Positions 1-6,624 of a DNA stretch of 36,110 nucleotides are shown here, one piece after another. Origin of the DNA: Thermopetrobacter sp964430935. GTDB lineage: Bacteria > Pseudomonadota > Alphaproteobacteria > Rhizobiales > Aestuariivirgaceae. The stretch's first letter is position 1; each line of letters opens with the position of its first letter. The notes under the pieces were generated by a model. It was given only the letters and a program-made list of their open reading frames with translations, was not told the origin of the DNA and did not search any database. The stretch lies in assembly GCA_964430935.1 (NCBI GenBank), contig CAYSHK010000021.1:1-36110 (forward strand), in the 5' to 3' direction. Made by a program: the position numbers and the translations under genes.

Positions 1-1098
1 GACGACACCAAGCTCATGGACCGCGCTCCGGAAGGCCGCGGTTTCACGATCGCCATCACTCCGACGGCCGATCTGCCGGCTCCGGCCACCGAGATCACCC
101 TCTCCGGCTCCATCCGTGTGCTGGCTCTGTGGGGCAAGGCCAAGTTTGCCGGTGCGTCTGACAGCGACTTCGACCTGGCCGCCCGCGGCACGCTGAACAT
201 CCGCTCCAAGACCGACACCGCCGTTGGCCAGGTGCGGACCCGCATCCAGATCCGCAACCAGTTCTCCACCTACGGCTTCGGCGTTGGCGGTGTCGACCCG
301 GTTCCGGGTGATGCCACCACCACGCAGGTCGAAGCCCGTCTCGCTTACGGCGAGTGGGACTTCATGCCCGGGTGGACGCTGCTTGCCGGTCATGCCGGTC
401 AGATCGCGGCCGTCACCAACGTCGCCTATCCGACGCAGCCGGCCATGTACGGTCTGGACAGCACCCGTCACAACCAGATCCGTCTGACCTACTCCGGTGG
501 CCCGATCAGCTTCGGCGTGGGCATCGAGAACCCGAGCCGTGACAATCTGGGTGGTGCCATGAACACCACCACCATTCCGGATTTCGCCGGTTTTGCCCAG
601 TTCAACGCTCCCGGCGGCATCTCCCTGCGCGTGACCGGTGAGGCCGGCAAGGTCGGCAACGCCCTCGGCACGGGCACCGATACCGGCTATCTGGTGGGCG
701 TTGGCGCCGCTGCCAACATCGCTCAGGTCAACCTGAATGCCGGCTTCGTGTACACGAAGGGTCTGGGCTGCGACAGCATCTTCTCCGCCGCCGGTGGCTA
801 CTGCCGCTCCAACAACACCATCGGCAGTCTGGCCAAGGCCTACGGCGCCCAGGTCAATGCCGGTGTGAGCCTGACGGAGACCGTTTCCGCCAACGCCTCC
901 TTCGGCTACTTCAACTACACCAACCTGACCAACGCGGCTCTGATGGACCATGGCTACAGCGTGGGCGGCAACATCGTGTGGCGTCCGGTTGAGGCCCTCC
1001 AGATCGCCGCTGAGGTGGATTACTTCAACGCCAAGGACGGTGCCGGCACCAAGGCGACCGCTCTGGTCGGTGGCCTCGGCTTCTGGTTCTTCTTCTAA
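1..1098 (+). CDS. Alphaproteobacterial porin, 3' portion (5' end outside window)
   Basis: The reading frame is open from base 1, so the true start and the signal peptide lie upstream of the window; the first in-frame ATG at 16 is probably internal. About 365 residues are visible. They show alternating polar and hydrophobic strands rich in Gly, Asn, Ala and aromatic residues, and the protein ends in an aromatic C-terminus (GFWFFF), the usual beta-barrel assembly signal for BAM. Composition and strand pattern fit the Porin_2 family of alphaproteobacterial general porins, trimeric 16-stranded outer-membrane channels. Two cysteines (in GLGCDS and GGYCRS) lie close together in one extracellular-type loop and could form a disulfide. 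The gene is followed directly by two hairpins, so it is probably the last gene of its transcript. The family call is firm; the substrate cannot be read from the sequence. Confidence 0.88.
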   Translation, partial: DDTKLMDRAPEGRGFTIAITPTADLPAPATEITLSGSIRVLALWGKAKFAGASDSDFDLAARGTLNIRSKTDTAVGQVRTRIQIRNQFSTYGFGVGGVDPVPGDATTTQVEARLAYGEWDFMPGWTLLAGHAGQIAAVTNVAYPTQPAMYGLDSTRHNQIRLTYSGGPISFGVGIENPSRDNLGGAMNTTTIPDFAGFAQFNAPGGISLRVTGEAGKVGNALGTGTDTGYLVGVGAAANIAQVNLNAGFVYTKGLGCDSIFSAAGGYCRSNNTIGSLAKAYGAQVNAGVSLTETVSANASFGYFNYTNLTNAALMDHGYSVGGNIVWRPVEALQIAAEVDYFNAKDGAGTKATALVGGLGFWFFF

Positions 1099-1116
1099 GA
1101 ACCACGTCGAAGACAC

Positions 1117-1134
1117 TTTCAGGTTTTCCTGAAA
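1117..1134 (+). other. Small hairpin between porin and terminator
   Basis: A 7-bp stem (TTTCAGG/CCTGAAA) with a TTTT loop lies 19 bases after the porin stop and immediately before a stronger terminator hairpin that has the same TTTT loop. It has no T-tract of its own. It may protect the 3' end of an abundant porin mRNA, but this is inference. Confidence 0.45.
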
Positions 1135-1138
1135 AGGG

Positions 1139-1170
1139 ACGGCCCGGGTTTTCCCGGGCCGTTTCCTTTG
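1139..1170 (+). terminator. Rho-independent terminator of the porin gene
   Basis: A perfect 10-bp GC-rich stem (ACGGCCCGGG/CCCGGGCCGT, 1139-1148 with 1153-1162) closes a TTTT loop and is followed by a T-rich tail. It is 41 bases after the porin stop codon, on the same strand. Confidence 0.88.
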
Positions 1171-1412
1171 TGGGTGGTATCCGGTTCCAAGTGGAATCGT
1201 CTCAACAAAACACACCAGCACATACCCGGACGACGCAAGACTTCCCAAGCCCCCACCTCCGAACATTGCCTTGTGTTCGGTATGGACAATCATCCGCTCA
1301 CTGCATTCTGGCTGGAACGCCTTGCCTTTTTCACATTCAACCGGCAAAAGTGCTTCGTCATTCTGATTCAGCCTGATATGTCGCAACGGGACTCGATCGG
1401 GGGGAACCGTCC
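1171..1412. other. Intergenic stretch between porin terminator and protease gene
   Basis: I find no convincing gene here: the short open frames have poor codon bias and no ribosome-binding site. The stretch presumably holds the promoter of the downstream lipoprotein gene, but I cannot pick clear -35 and -10 boxes. A purine-rich run (1397-1406) just before the GTG at 1413 acts as ribosome-binding site. Confidence 0.5.
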
Positions 1413-2246
1413 GTGAAATCACAGGTCCGCATAGCATCTATCCTGACAGCCACCGTTGCCATCCTCTCGCTGTCCGCTTGTGCCACGGACCAACCCCAGC
1501 TGGATACATCCGTACGGGACATACGGATCGCGACGGACACCGCGCCGCGGGATTCCATCCTCCCCGCCCATATCTCCGGCCTGCTGATGAACGTCACACC
1601 ATCCTTCGTGACCATGGTTGTCAGTAAACCCTATTCCCCCATGGGGCGGCGCGAGGGGCTGCCCAAGGGTGTCTCATCGGGGTCCGGTTTCATCGTCGAC
1701 CGCGAGGGCCATGTCGTCACGGCCGCACACGTCGCCGCCGGAGCCGGATACATCGTTCGCGCCCGGGCCTCCAACGGCCGGATCTACAATGGCCGGGTCG
1801 TCGCGACCAAACCCGACAACGACCTGGGCCTCATCCGCATCTCGTCCCTGAAGATGCCGCCGGTGACTCCGGCCGCCACTCCCTGCCTGAAGAAGGGAGA
1901 AGCCGTCTTCTCGCTCGGCAAACCCCATGCCCAGGGAGACACGGCCCGGGTCGGCTCCGTCAAATCGATGCATTTCGGCCGTGTCGTACGCTATGGCAAA
2001 TACGGCTATCCCGATGCCATGGTGCTTCGCATGGCCACGAGACGAGGAGAATCCGGAGGTCCCGTCTTCAATTCGCGCGGAGAGCTCGTGGGCATGGTCG
2101 TCTCGACCCTCTCCGCCGGCGGCCACCCTCTGAAGCTGGCCCATGCCATCCCCCTGCCCCCGATCGCCCGTTTCTACTGCGCCAATGCCACTTGTGGCCC
2201 CCGCTGGCGCAAGCTGGCCGCCATGAACACGAAGAGTTGCCCCTGA
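1413..2246 (+). CDS. Trypsin-like (HtrA-type) serine protease, predicted lipoprotein
   Basis: The protein has 277 residues. The GTG start is chosen because a G-rich ribosome-binding site precedes it and the N-terminus is then a lipoprotein signal peptide with lipobox LSAC (lipidated Cys23). The rest is a single trypsin-fold domain with the full triad: His106 in VVTAAHVAAG, Asp137 in DNDLGLIRI, and Ser214 in GESGGPVFN. The GSGFIVD motif before the His is typical of HtrA/Deg-related proteases. There is no room for a C-terminal PDZ domain (only about 60 residues follow the Ser), so this is not a classical DegP. It should act in the periplasm, anchored to a membrane. It is monocistronic, with convergent genes downstream. 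Substrates are unknown. Confidence 0.85.
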   Translation: MKSQVRIASILTATVAILSLSACATDQPQLDTSVRDIRIATDTAPRDSILPAHISGLLMNVTPSFVTMVVSKPYSPMGRREGLPKGVSSGSGFIVDREGHVVTAAHVAAGAGYIVRARASNGRIYNGRVVATKPDNDLGLIRISSLKMPPVTPAATPCLKKGEAVFSLGKPHAQGDTARVGSVKSMHFGRVVRYGKYGYPDAMVLRMATRRGESGGPVFNSRGELVGMVVSTLSAGGHPLKLAHAIPLPPIARFYCANATCGPRWRKLAAMNTKSCP

Positions 2247-2309
2247 ACGGGGATACCGCATTTTCCCCGCGCAACGTTAGCCATCGACATCCGAAAAAAG
2301 AGATCCGTA

Positions 2310-3278
2310 TTACGGCAGCAGAATCGTCTGGCCGGTGGTCGCGCGGGATTCCAGGTCGGCGTGGGCGCGCGCCGCCTCTTCCAGAGGATAGCGCTGATTG
2401 ACGGTGATCCGGATCCTGCCGGACAGGATCATGTCGAACAGTTCCTTCGACGCCCGCGCCAGATCCCGGTCATCGGCCACGTAATGCATCAGGATCGGTC
2501 GCGTGACATATAGCGAGCCGCGGGACGCGAGGTCTCCCAGGTCCACCCCGGTCACGGGGCCCGACGCATTTCCGAAACTGACCATCAGCCCCCGCGGACG
2601 CAGACAGTCCAGAGATGGCAGGAAAGTCGCCGCGCCAACGCCGTCGTAGACGACGGGCCCGCCCTCCCCTTCCGTGATCTCACGGACACGCGTCGCCATG
2701 TCTTCCGTCGTATAGTCGATCACGTGATCGTAGCCATGCGCACGCGCCAGCTCGGCCTTGGATCCGGAACAGACGCCGATGGTGCGCGCGCCCAGGGCCT
2801 TCGCCCACTGCCCGGCAATGAGGCCAACACCCCCTGCGGCAGGAAGGAAGACGACAGTCTCGCCGGGTTGCACCCTGTGGGTCTCCCTCAGCAGATACCA
2901 GGCCGTAAGACCCTTCAGCATCGCCGCAGCGGCCGTTTCGGCATCCATCCCATCCGGCACCTTCGCCACGCGCCCGGCGGGCATGACACGGTATTCCGCA
3001 TACGCCCCTAGAGGTCCCGCACCATAGGCGACTCTGTCCCCGGGTTTCAGCGTCTCCACGCCCTCGCCGACGGCCTCGACGATCCCCGCGCCCTCCAGCC
3101 CGGGTATCGCGGGAAGCTCGACGGGATACAGACCGGATCTGTGGTAGGTGTCGATGAAATTGAGCCCGATCGCCTCGTGCCGCAGAAGAATCTCGCCCGG
3201 ACCCGGCTCGGGAACGTCCATCTCTTCCAGCTTCAGAACTTCTGGCCCCCCGGTCCGGTGGATGCGGATGGCCTTCAT
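2310..3278 (-). CDS. qor: NADPH:quinone oxidoreductase, zinc-less MDR family
   Basis: A 322-residue medium-chain reductase of QOR type. The GroES-like N-terminal domain (residues 1-120) contains the family pattern GLNFIDTYHRSGLY and IPGLEGAGIVEAVG. The Rossmann domain carries AAGGVG at 147-152 for NADPH. The zinc-binding cysteines of alcohol dehydrogenases are absent, as expected for QOR. The start at 3278 is chosen because MKAIRIH is the family N-terminus and a GGAGGG site sits just upstream; a longer open frame would add 19 non-conserved residues. The start codon overlaps the stop of the upstream nuclease-like gene (ATGA, 3275-3278), so the two are translationally coupled. It catalyses one- or two-electron reduction of quinones or related enones in the cytoplasm; the exact substrate is not determinable. 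Confidence 0.93.
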   Translation of the reverse strand: MKAIRIHRTGGPEVLKLEEMDVPEPGPGEILLRHEAIGLNFIDTYHRSGLYPVELPAIPGLEGAGIVEAVGEGVETLKPGDRVAYGAGPLGAYAEYRVMPAGRVAKVPDGMDAETAAAAMLKGLTAWYLLRETHRVQPGETVVFLPAAGGVGLIAGQWAKALGARTIGVCSGSKAELARAHGYDHVIDYTTEDMATRVREITEGEGGPVVYDGVGAATFLPSLDCLRPRGLMVSFGNASGPVTGVDLGDLASRGSLYVTRPILMHYVADDRDLARASKELFDMILSGRIRITVNQRYPLEEAARAHADLESRATTGQTILLP

Positions 3279-4030
3279 TCCCCGTCCCTCCTGCCATGGA
3301 CGATTTCGCCGATGGCCGTCACGAGCGGCTCCCATTCCAGCTCCTCCAGCGGAATGATCCGCACATCCAGGACGGCGGCCTTGCCCATCAGCGCCATGTA
3401 GCGCGGCTGGTTCCGGGCTTCGTCGATGAGATCGGTGGTCACGAGGATTCCGACACGTTCCCCCTCGCGGCCGAAATGGTCGCAGAGATTGTCGGCTTCA
3501 TGCAGGGCGTCCATCAGCCGGTTGCGGTGTTTCCTGTTCTCGGAATTGAACTCCGACTGCAGCGCCTTGCAGGAAACGAAACCGAGATTCTCGCCCTTGC
3601 GCACGATGACGTCGATCTCGTTCTCCCCGTAGAAATCACCGACGCGCCAGCCAAGCACCTGGGAATAGATTGCCTCGTCGGCCCCCGCCTCCATGGCCGC
3701 CAGCCAGGCCAGCTCCTCCAGCCAGCCACCGGAAAGGAAACGGCGCGCCGCCGCGTCGCGGGCCATGATGTTCCCGTCTTCGCGCACCAGCAGATCGTGG
3801 GAGAACATGTGCTCTATCAGGCCGGCGAGATCCTGCGCCACCGCCTCGCTCTCGGGCATGCCAGCCTTCGTCAGCAGCCTGTCGCGCAGAGGTTCGAAAA
3901 GCGTATAGTTGTGCTCGATCGCCTTGAGCAATGGTTCACGGGCCCGCGCGACATTCTCGTCGCCCGGTCTGCCCTTGAGAAACGCCCCTCTCTCCTCAAG
4001 AATTTCGGCTATGCTTTTCGACCGCATCAT
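3275..4030 (-). CDS. Card1/DUF1887-like PD-(D/E)XK nuclease-domain protein
   Basis: A 251-residue protein with the chosen start; an upstream ATG at 4063 would add 11 residues but lacks a good ribosome-binding site, while GGGAG lies 13 bases before 4030. The C-terminal half (about 98-235) has the pattern of the Card1/Can2 (DUF1887) nuclease domain: GGWLEE (101-106), then NEIDV with Asp140, then GFVSCK with Lys155. This corresponds to the E-x(n)-D-x(n)-(E/S)xK layout of PD-(D/E)XK nucleases. The N-terminal ~95 residues are helical and do not look like a Rossmann-type CARF domain. No CRISPR array or cas gene is nearby. The stop overlaps the start of qor by 4 bp. Nuclease activity is inferred from the motif only; the role is unknown. 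Confidence 0.7.
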   Translation of the reverse strand: MMRSKSIAEILEERGAFLKGRPGDENVARAREPLLKAIEHNYTLFEPLRDRLLTKAGMPESEAVAQDLAGLIEHMFSHDLLVREDGNIMARDAAARRFLSGGWLEELAWLAAMEAGADEAIYSQVLGWRVGDFYGENEIDVIVRKGENLGFVSCKALQSEFNSENRKHRNRLMDALHEADNLCDHFGREGERVGILVTTDLIDEARNQPRYMALMGKAAVLDVRIIPLEELEWEPLVTAIGEIVHGRRDGE

Positions 4031-4136
4031 CCGGGGCAAGTTACTCCCACATGCCCTCCGCATTCAAGCCAAAACTGGAAAGGAAAGCGCCGGACGCTGG
4101 GTCCGGCGCCATACGCATGCGAACGGAAAAATCGCG

Positions 4137-4709
4137 TCAGTTGAGAGGCTTGCTCAGAGTGAACGCGCCACGCAGCTGCCCCGGCTTGAAGCCGATGGCC
4201 TTGTCCTCCGGATAGTAGGACTTGATCTTCTCGTACAGGGCCGGATCCACCTTGCCGCCATGGCAGGTCAGGCAGGGTTTGCCCACGGGGATCGCCTTCA
4301 TGAAGCGGAAGACCTTCTTGCCGTCCTGCTCGACGATCTCGAATCTGGCAAGCTTCTTGGGATCCGCGCCCTCGGCGATCTTCTTCTCGAACATCTCCAT
4401 GGTGGCCTTCTCCCAGGCGTCCGGAGCGTTCTTCGGGTTGCGCAGCTTCAACGCGGTGCGGCCGACCTTCCAGCCATCCTTGTTGTATTTCGCGGTGATC
4501 TCCTGCGCCTTCTTGTGACACACCTCGATGGCGGCCGCCGGCCCGTCCTTCTTCATGGTGGGAACCAGAGTGCCCTTCAGCTCCTTCATGAAGGCCATCA
4601 CGATCTCCTTGGCCTCTCCGGCAAGGGCCTTGGGATCCTCCGCGGCCCGGGAAACGCCCGCGGAACCGAGCGCCAGAAGCGCCATGGCTGCAACAATGCT
4701 CTTCTTCAT
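4137..4709 (-). CDS. Periplasmic Tll0287-like (DUF3365) haem c protein
   Basis: A 190-residue protein with a Sec signal peptide (MKKS start, cleavage about AGVSRA|AE near residue 23). The mature part fits the Tll0287-like/DUF3365 domain: helical N-terminal half, a Cys64-His65 pair (EVCHKKA), and a C-terminal CLTCH haem-c motif (Cys146, Cys149, His150) followed by HGGK. Such domains bind haem c and are used as redox or signal sensors. There is no transmembrane or kinase/cyclase module, so this is a free periplasmic version. The ATG at 4709 is preferred over the adjacent GTG at 4712. It is divergent from the peroxiredoxin gene, with about 257 bases of shared regulatory DNA, suggesting a link to redox stress; that link is inference. 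Confidence 0.85.
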   Translation of the reverse strand: MKKSIVAAMALLALGSAGVSRAAEDPKALAGEAKEIVMAFMKELKGTLVPTMKKDGPAAAIEVCHKKAQEITAKYNKDGWKVGRTALKLRNPKNAPDAWEKATMEMFEKKIAEGADPKKLARFEIVEQDGKKVFRFMKAIPVGKPCLTCHGGKVDPALYEKIKSYYPEDKAIGFKPGQLRGAFTLSKPLN

Positions 4710-4728
4710 CACTTGCCGTCCACCTCTC

Positions 4729-4783
4729 GTTTCGGATTGTTGGTGCAGGTTGAATGCGAATGGGGAAACTCTATATCCGAAAC
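4729..4783. repeat. 9-bp inverted repeat with 37-bp spacer in the haem-protein leader
   Basis: GTTTCGGAT (4729-4737) and ATCCGAAAC (4775-4783) are perfect inverted copies just upstream of the haem protein start. They could be two half-operators or the base of a leader hairpin in its mRNA. Confidence 0.4.
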
Positions 4784-4883
4784 AGGGCGGATTTGGGAGC
4801 CCTCTCCCCCCTTTCTTTCCGCCATCCCATTTCCGAGCCGCAACAAGTGCGACAATCTGTCAACAACCAGCCAAAAAAAGGAC

Positions 4884-4911
4884 TGGACAAATATCAGAAT
4901 CTGCTTATATT
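4884..4911 (+). promoter_or_regulatory. Predicted sigma-70 promoter of the peroxiredoxin gene
   Basis: TGGACA (4884-4889) and TATATT (4906-4911) are separated by 16 bases, in an AT-rich island that contrasts with the GC-rich surroundings. The expected start site falls near 4918, inside the palindrome at 4910-4924. Confidence 0.6.
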
Positions 4912-4924
4912 AGAATTATTCTAA
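4910..4924. promoter_or_regulatory. Perfect 7-1-7 palindrome, Irr/PerR-like (Fur-superfamily) operator
   Basis: TTAGAAT-T-ATTCTAA is a perfect 15-bp palindrome. It matches the core of the Irr iron control element known from alphaproteobacteria (consensus close to TTTAGAA-N3-TTCTAAA) and has the 7-1-7 geometry of PerR boxes. It overlaps the end of the predicted -10 box and the start site, a position where a bound regulator would repress. Which Fur-family protein binds is not decided by the sequence. Confidence 0.65.
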
Positions 4925-4966
4925 GTCGCAGATAATGATCGTGCTCACGCAGGAGGAGACAGAAAC

Positions 4967-5626
4967 ATGACCGAGACCATCGAAACCAATGAAGTGTTCG
5001 CCATGCCGCGCCTGAACGAGCCGGCTCCGGAATTCGAGGCGCCGACCACCCACGGTGTCAAGAAGCTCTCCGATTATCGCGGCAAGTGGCTGGTGCTGTT
5101 CTCGCATCCGGCCGACTTCACGCCGGTGTGCACCACCGAGTTCATCGCCTTCGCACGCCGCGCCGGAGATTTCGCCGAGATCAACACCGAGCTGCTCGGC
5201 CTGTCCATCGACTCCACGTTCTCCCACATCGCATGGGAGCGCAACATCAAGGAGAAATTCGGCATCGAGATCCCCTTCCCGATCATCGCCGACCTCAAGA
5301 TGGACGTGGCGAAGAAGTACGGCATGATCCACCCCGGTGCCGCGGACACGTCCGCCGTGCGCGCCACCTTCATCATCGATCCGGAAGGCATCCTGCGCGC
5401 CATGGTCTACTACCCGATGACCAACGGCCGCTCCATCGACGAGATCCTGCGTCTGGTGAAGGCCCTCCAGACCTCCGACGAGCACGGTGTAGCCACACCC
5501 GAAGGCTGGCAGCCCGGCGAGAAGGTCATCGTGCCGCCTCCGGCCACGATCCAGGATGCCGAGGAGCGTCTGAAGATGTCCGACGCCGAGGTCACCGACT
5601 GGTACTTCGTCAAGAAGGATCTCTGA
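4967..5626 (+). CDS. 1-Cys peroxiredoxin (Prx6-type)
   Basis: A 219-residue thiol peroxidase that reduces hydrogen peroxide and organic hydroperoxides. The peroxidatic motif is HPADFTPVCTTEF with Thr52 and Cys55, and the conserved Arg is in AVRATFIIDP. The long C-terminal extension (about residues 165-219, with GWQPGEKV and DWYFVKKDL) is the Prx6-type dimerisation arm. Cys55 is the only cysteine, so there is no resolving cysteine and the enzyme must be a 1-Cys type recycled by an external thiol. The start is set by an AGGAGGAG site at 4951-4958. It is transcribed alone from a promoter overlapped by a Fur-superfamily-like palindrome and ends in a 12-bp stem hairpin. The enzyme should be cytoplasmic. 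Confidence 0.93.
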   Translation: MTETIETNEVFAMPRLNEPAPEFEAPTTHGVKKLSDYRGKWLVLFSHPADFTPVCTTEFIAFARRAGDFAEINTELLGLSIDSTFSHIAWERNIKEKFGIEIPFPIIADLKMDVAKKYGMIHPGAADTSAVRATFIIDPEGILRAMVYYPMTNGRSIDEILRLVKALQTSDEHGVATPEGWQPGEKVIVPPPATIQDAEERLKMSDAEVTDWYFVKKDL

Positions 5627-5642
5627 TCCCTCTCCGCATCCA

Positions 5643-5690
5643 TGTGCATCCTCCCTGCGAAACAGGAGGATGCACACTCCCTCTTCAAGC
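5643..5690 (+). terminator. Hairpin terminator after the peroxiredoxin gene
   Basis: A perfect 12-bp stem (TGTGCATCCTCC with GGAGGATGCACA, 5643-5654 with 5665-5676) around a 10-base loop, 16 bases after the stop. The tail is pyrimidine-rich (CTCCCTCTT) rather than a pure T-run, so efficiency is uncertain. Confidence 0.6.
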
Positions 5691-5756
5691 TTCCCCTCCC
5701 TCCCCTCGGAACCCGTCCGCGCCGCCAGGCCGGGCGGGTTCTCCTTATCCGGAAGC

Positions 5757-5790
5757 GAACAAAAAGACGCGGTCACACGAAGTGACCGCG
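5757..5790 (-). terminator. Rho-independent terminator of the outer-membrane protein gene
   Basis: A perfect 9-bp stem (CGCGGTCAC/GTGACCGCG, 5768-5776 with 5782-5790) with a 5-base loop. Read on the minus strand it is followed by TCTTTTTGTTC. It lies 28 bases beyond the stop of the beta-barrel gene. Confidence 0.85.
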
Positions 5791-5818
5791 CCACATGAGA
5801 AGGAAAGCTTCTTCCACC

Positions 5819-6445
5819 TCAGAACTGAAAACCGACACCCAGCCGGACCATGCTGCCATCCACGGAAACATTGTGCGGATGACCGATGTTGCTGAAGTCG
5901 AAGGATTCGGTACCGAGATCCGTATACAAATACTCCGTCCGGATGAACCACCTCTCGTTCACGTGCAGATCAATGCCGGCACCAGCCGTCCAGCCGAGGA
6001 ACATCTCGCGCGCCGAATCGGCAGGAATGGAATGCCGAGCCGTCATCCGGGAGTATGCAAGACCTCCCGTGGCATAGAGCAGCATATCACCCATGGAGAA
6101 CCCGACCCGACCGCGCACGGTACCAACGTAGTTGATCTCCAGCGGTGTGAGCCAGTCCTTGGATTCCTTCAGATCTCCGCCGGTGATGTCCGCCTCCATG
6201 CCCAGCAGAAGCTGGCCCGTCTGGAAGTTCGCTCCGGCGAATGCCGTACCCGTGAAGCCATCCGGATCCGGTCCTCCGAAGCCATACGGCGGCCTGTCCT
6301 TGGCGTCGAAGAAACTGTATCCGACGGCACCACCCGCATAGAAGCCCGTCCAATCGTAGATCGTGGACTGGGCATGGGCACCACCGACCGCGATCGAAAT
6401 GGCTCCGGCCATGGCGATGCCGAAGAAAGTCGATCCTCTGAACAT
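5819..6445 (-). CDS. Outer-membrane beta-barrel protein (Omp25/RopB/OmpA-like barrel)
   Basis: A 208-residue protein with a clear signal peptide ending AHA|Q near residue 26. The mature part is a small eight-stranded barrel: WTGFYAGGAVGYSF near the N-terminus, MGDMLLYATGGLAYS and WTAGAGIDLHV in the middle, RTEYLYTDLG, and a terminal VGFQF with C-terminal Phe. This is the arrangement of the alphaproteobacterial Omp25/Omp31/RopB porin-like family. The start is fixed by GGGGAGG five bases upstream of 6445; the open frame extends further but without signal-peptide character. A 7-2-7 palindrome lies about 100 bp upstream and a good terminator follows. The function is probably structural or envelope integrity; no specific activity can be assigned. 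Confidence 0.85.
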   Translation of the reverse strand: MFRGSTFFGIAMAGAISIAVGGAHAQSTIYDWTGFYAGGAVGYSFFDAKDRPPYGFGGPDPDGFTGTAFAGANFQTGQLLLGMEADITGGDLKESKDWLTPLEINYVGTVRGRVGFSMGDMLLYATGGLAYSRMTARHSIPADSAREMFLGWTAGAGIDLHVNERWFIRTEYLYTDLGTESFDFSNIGHPHNVSVDGSMVRLGVGFQF

Positions 6446-6543
6446 GCAACCTCCCCTAGCAAAAGGTTCACCAAAAGCCCCTCCAGCCTTTGGCCGCATC
6501 CCCCCCTCGACCGGGGGTTGTATCACCTTGCAGGGTATCGATG

Positions 6544-6559
6544 GTTGCATTTATGCAAC
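6544..6559. promoter_or_regulatory. 7-2-7 palindrome upstream of the beta-barrel gene
   Basis: GTTGCAT-TT-ATGCAAC is a perfect 16-bp palindrome about 100 bases before the start of the beta-barrel gene and within the 179-base gap to pyc. It looks like a dimeric repressor or activator site; the binding protein is unknown. Confidence 0.4.
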
Positions 6560-6604
6560 AGATGTGCCGCAAGTTGCGGGTATTTTCCGGCCACCACAAC
6601 CGCA

Positions 6605-6619
6605 ATCGGACGTTCCGAT
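6605..6619 (-). terminator. Weak hairpin after pyc
   Basis: ATCGGA and TCCGAT form a 6-bp stem with a 3-base loop, 5 bases beyond the pyc stop codon on the minus strand. There is no T-run after it, so termination here is doubtful. Confidence 0.3.
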
Positions 6620-6624
6620 CCCGC

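Noticed and set aside
1168..1416. Short plus-strand open frames between porin and protease
   Set aside because: No ribosome-binding site, atypical composition, and the region immediately follows a terminator.
3275..4030. Evidence for a CRISPR-Cas system around the Card1-like gene
   Set aside because: No array of regularly spaced repeats and no cas gene were seen anywhere in the window.
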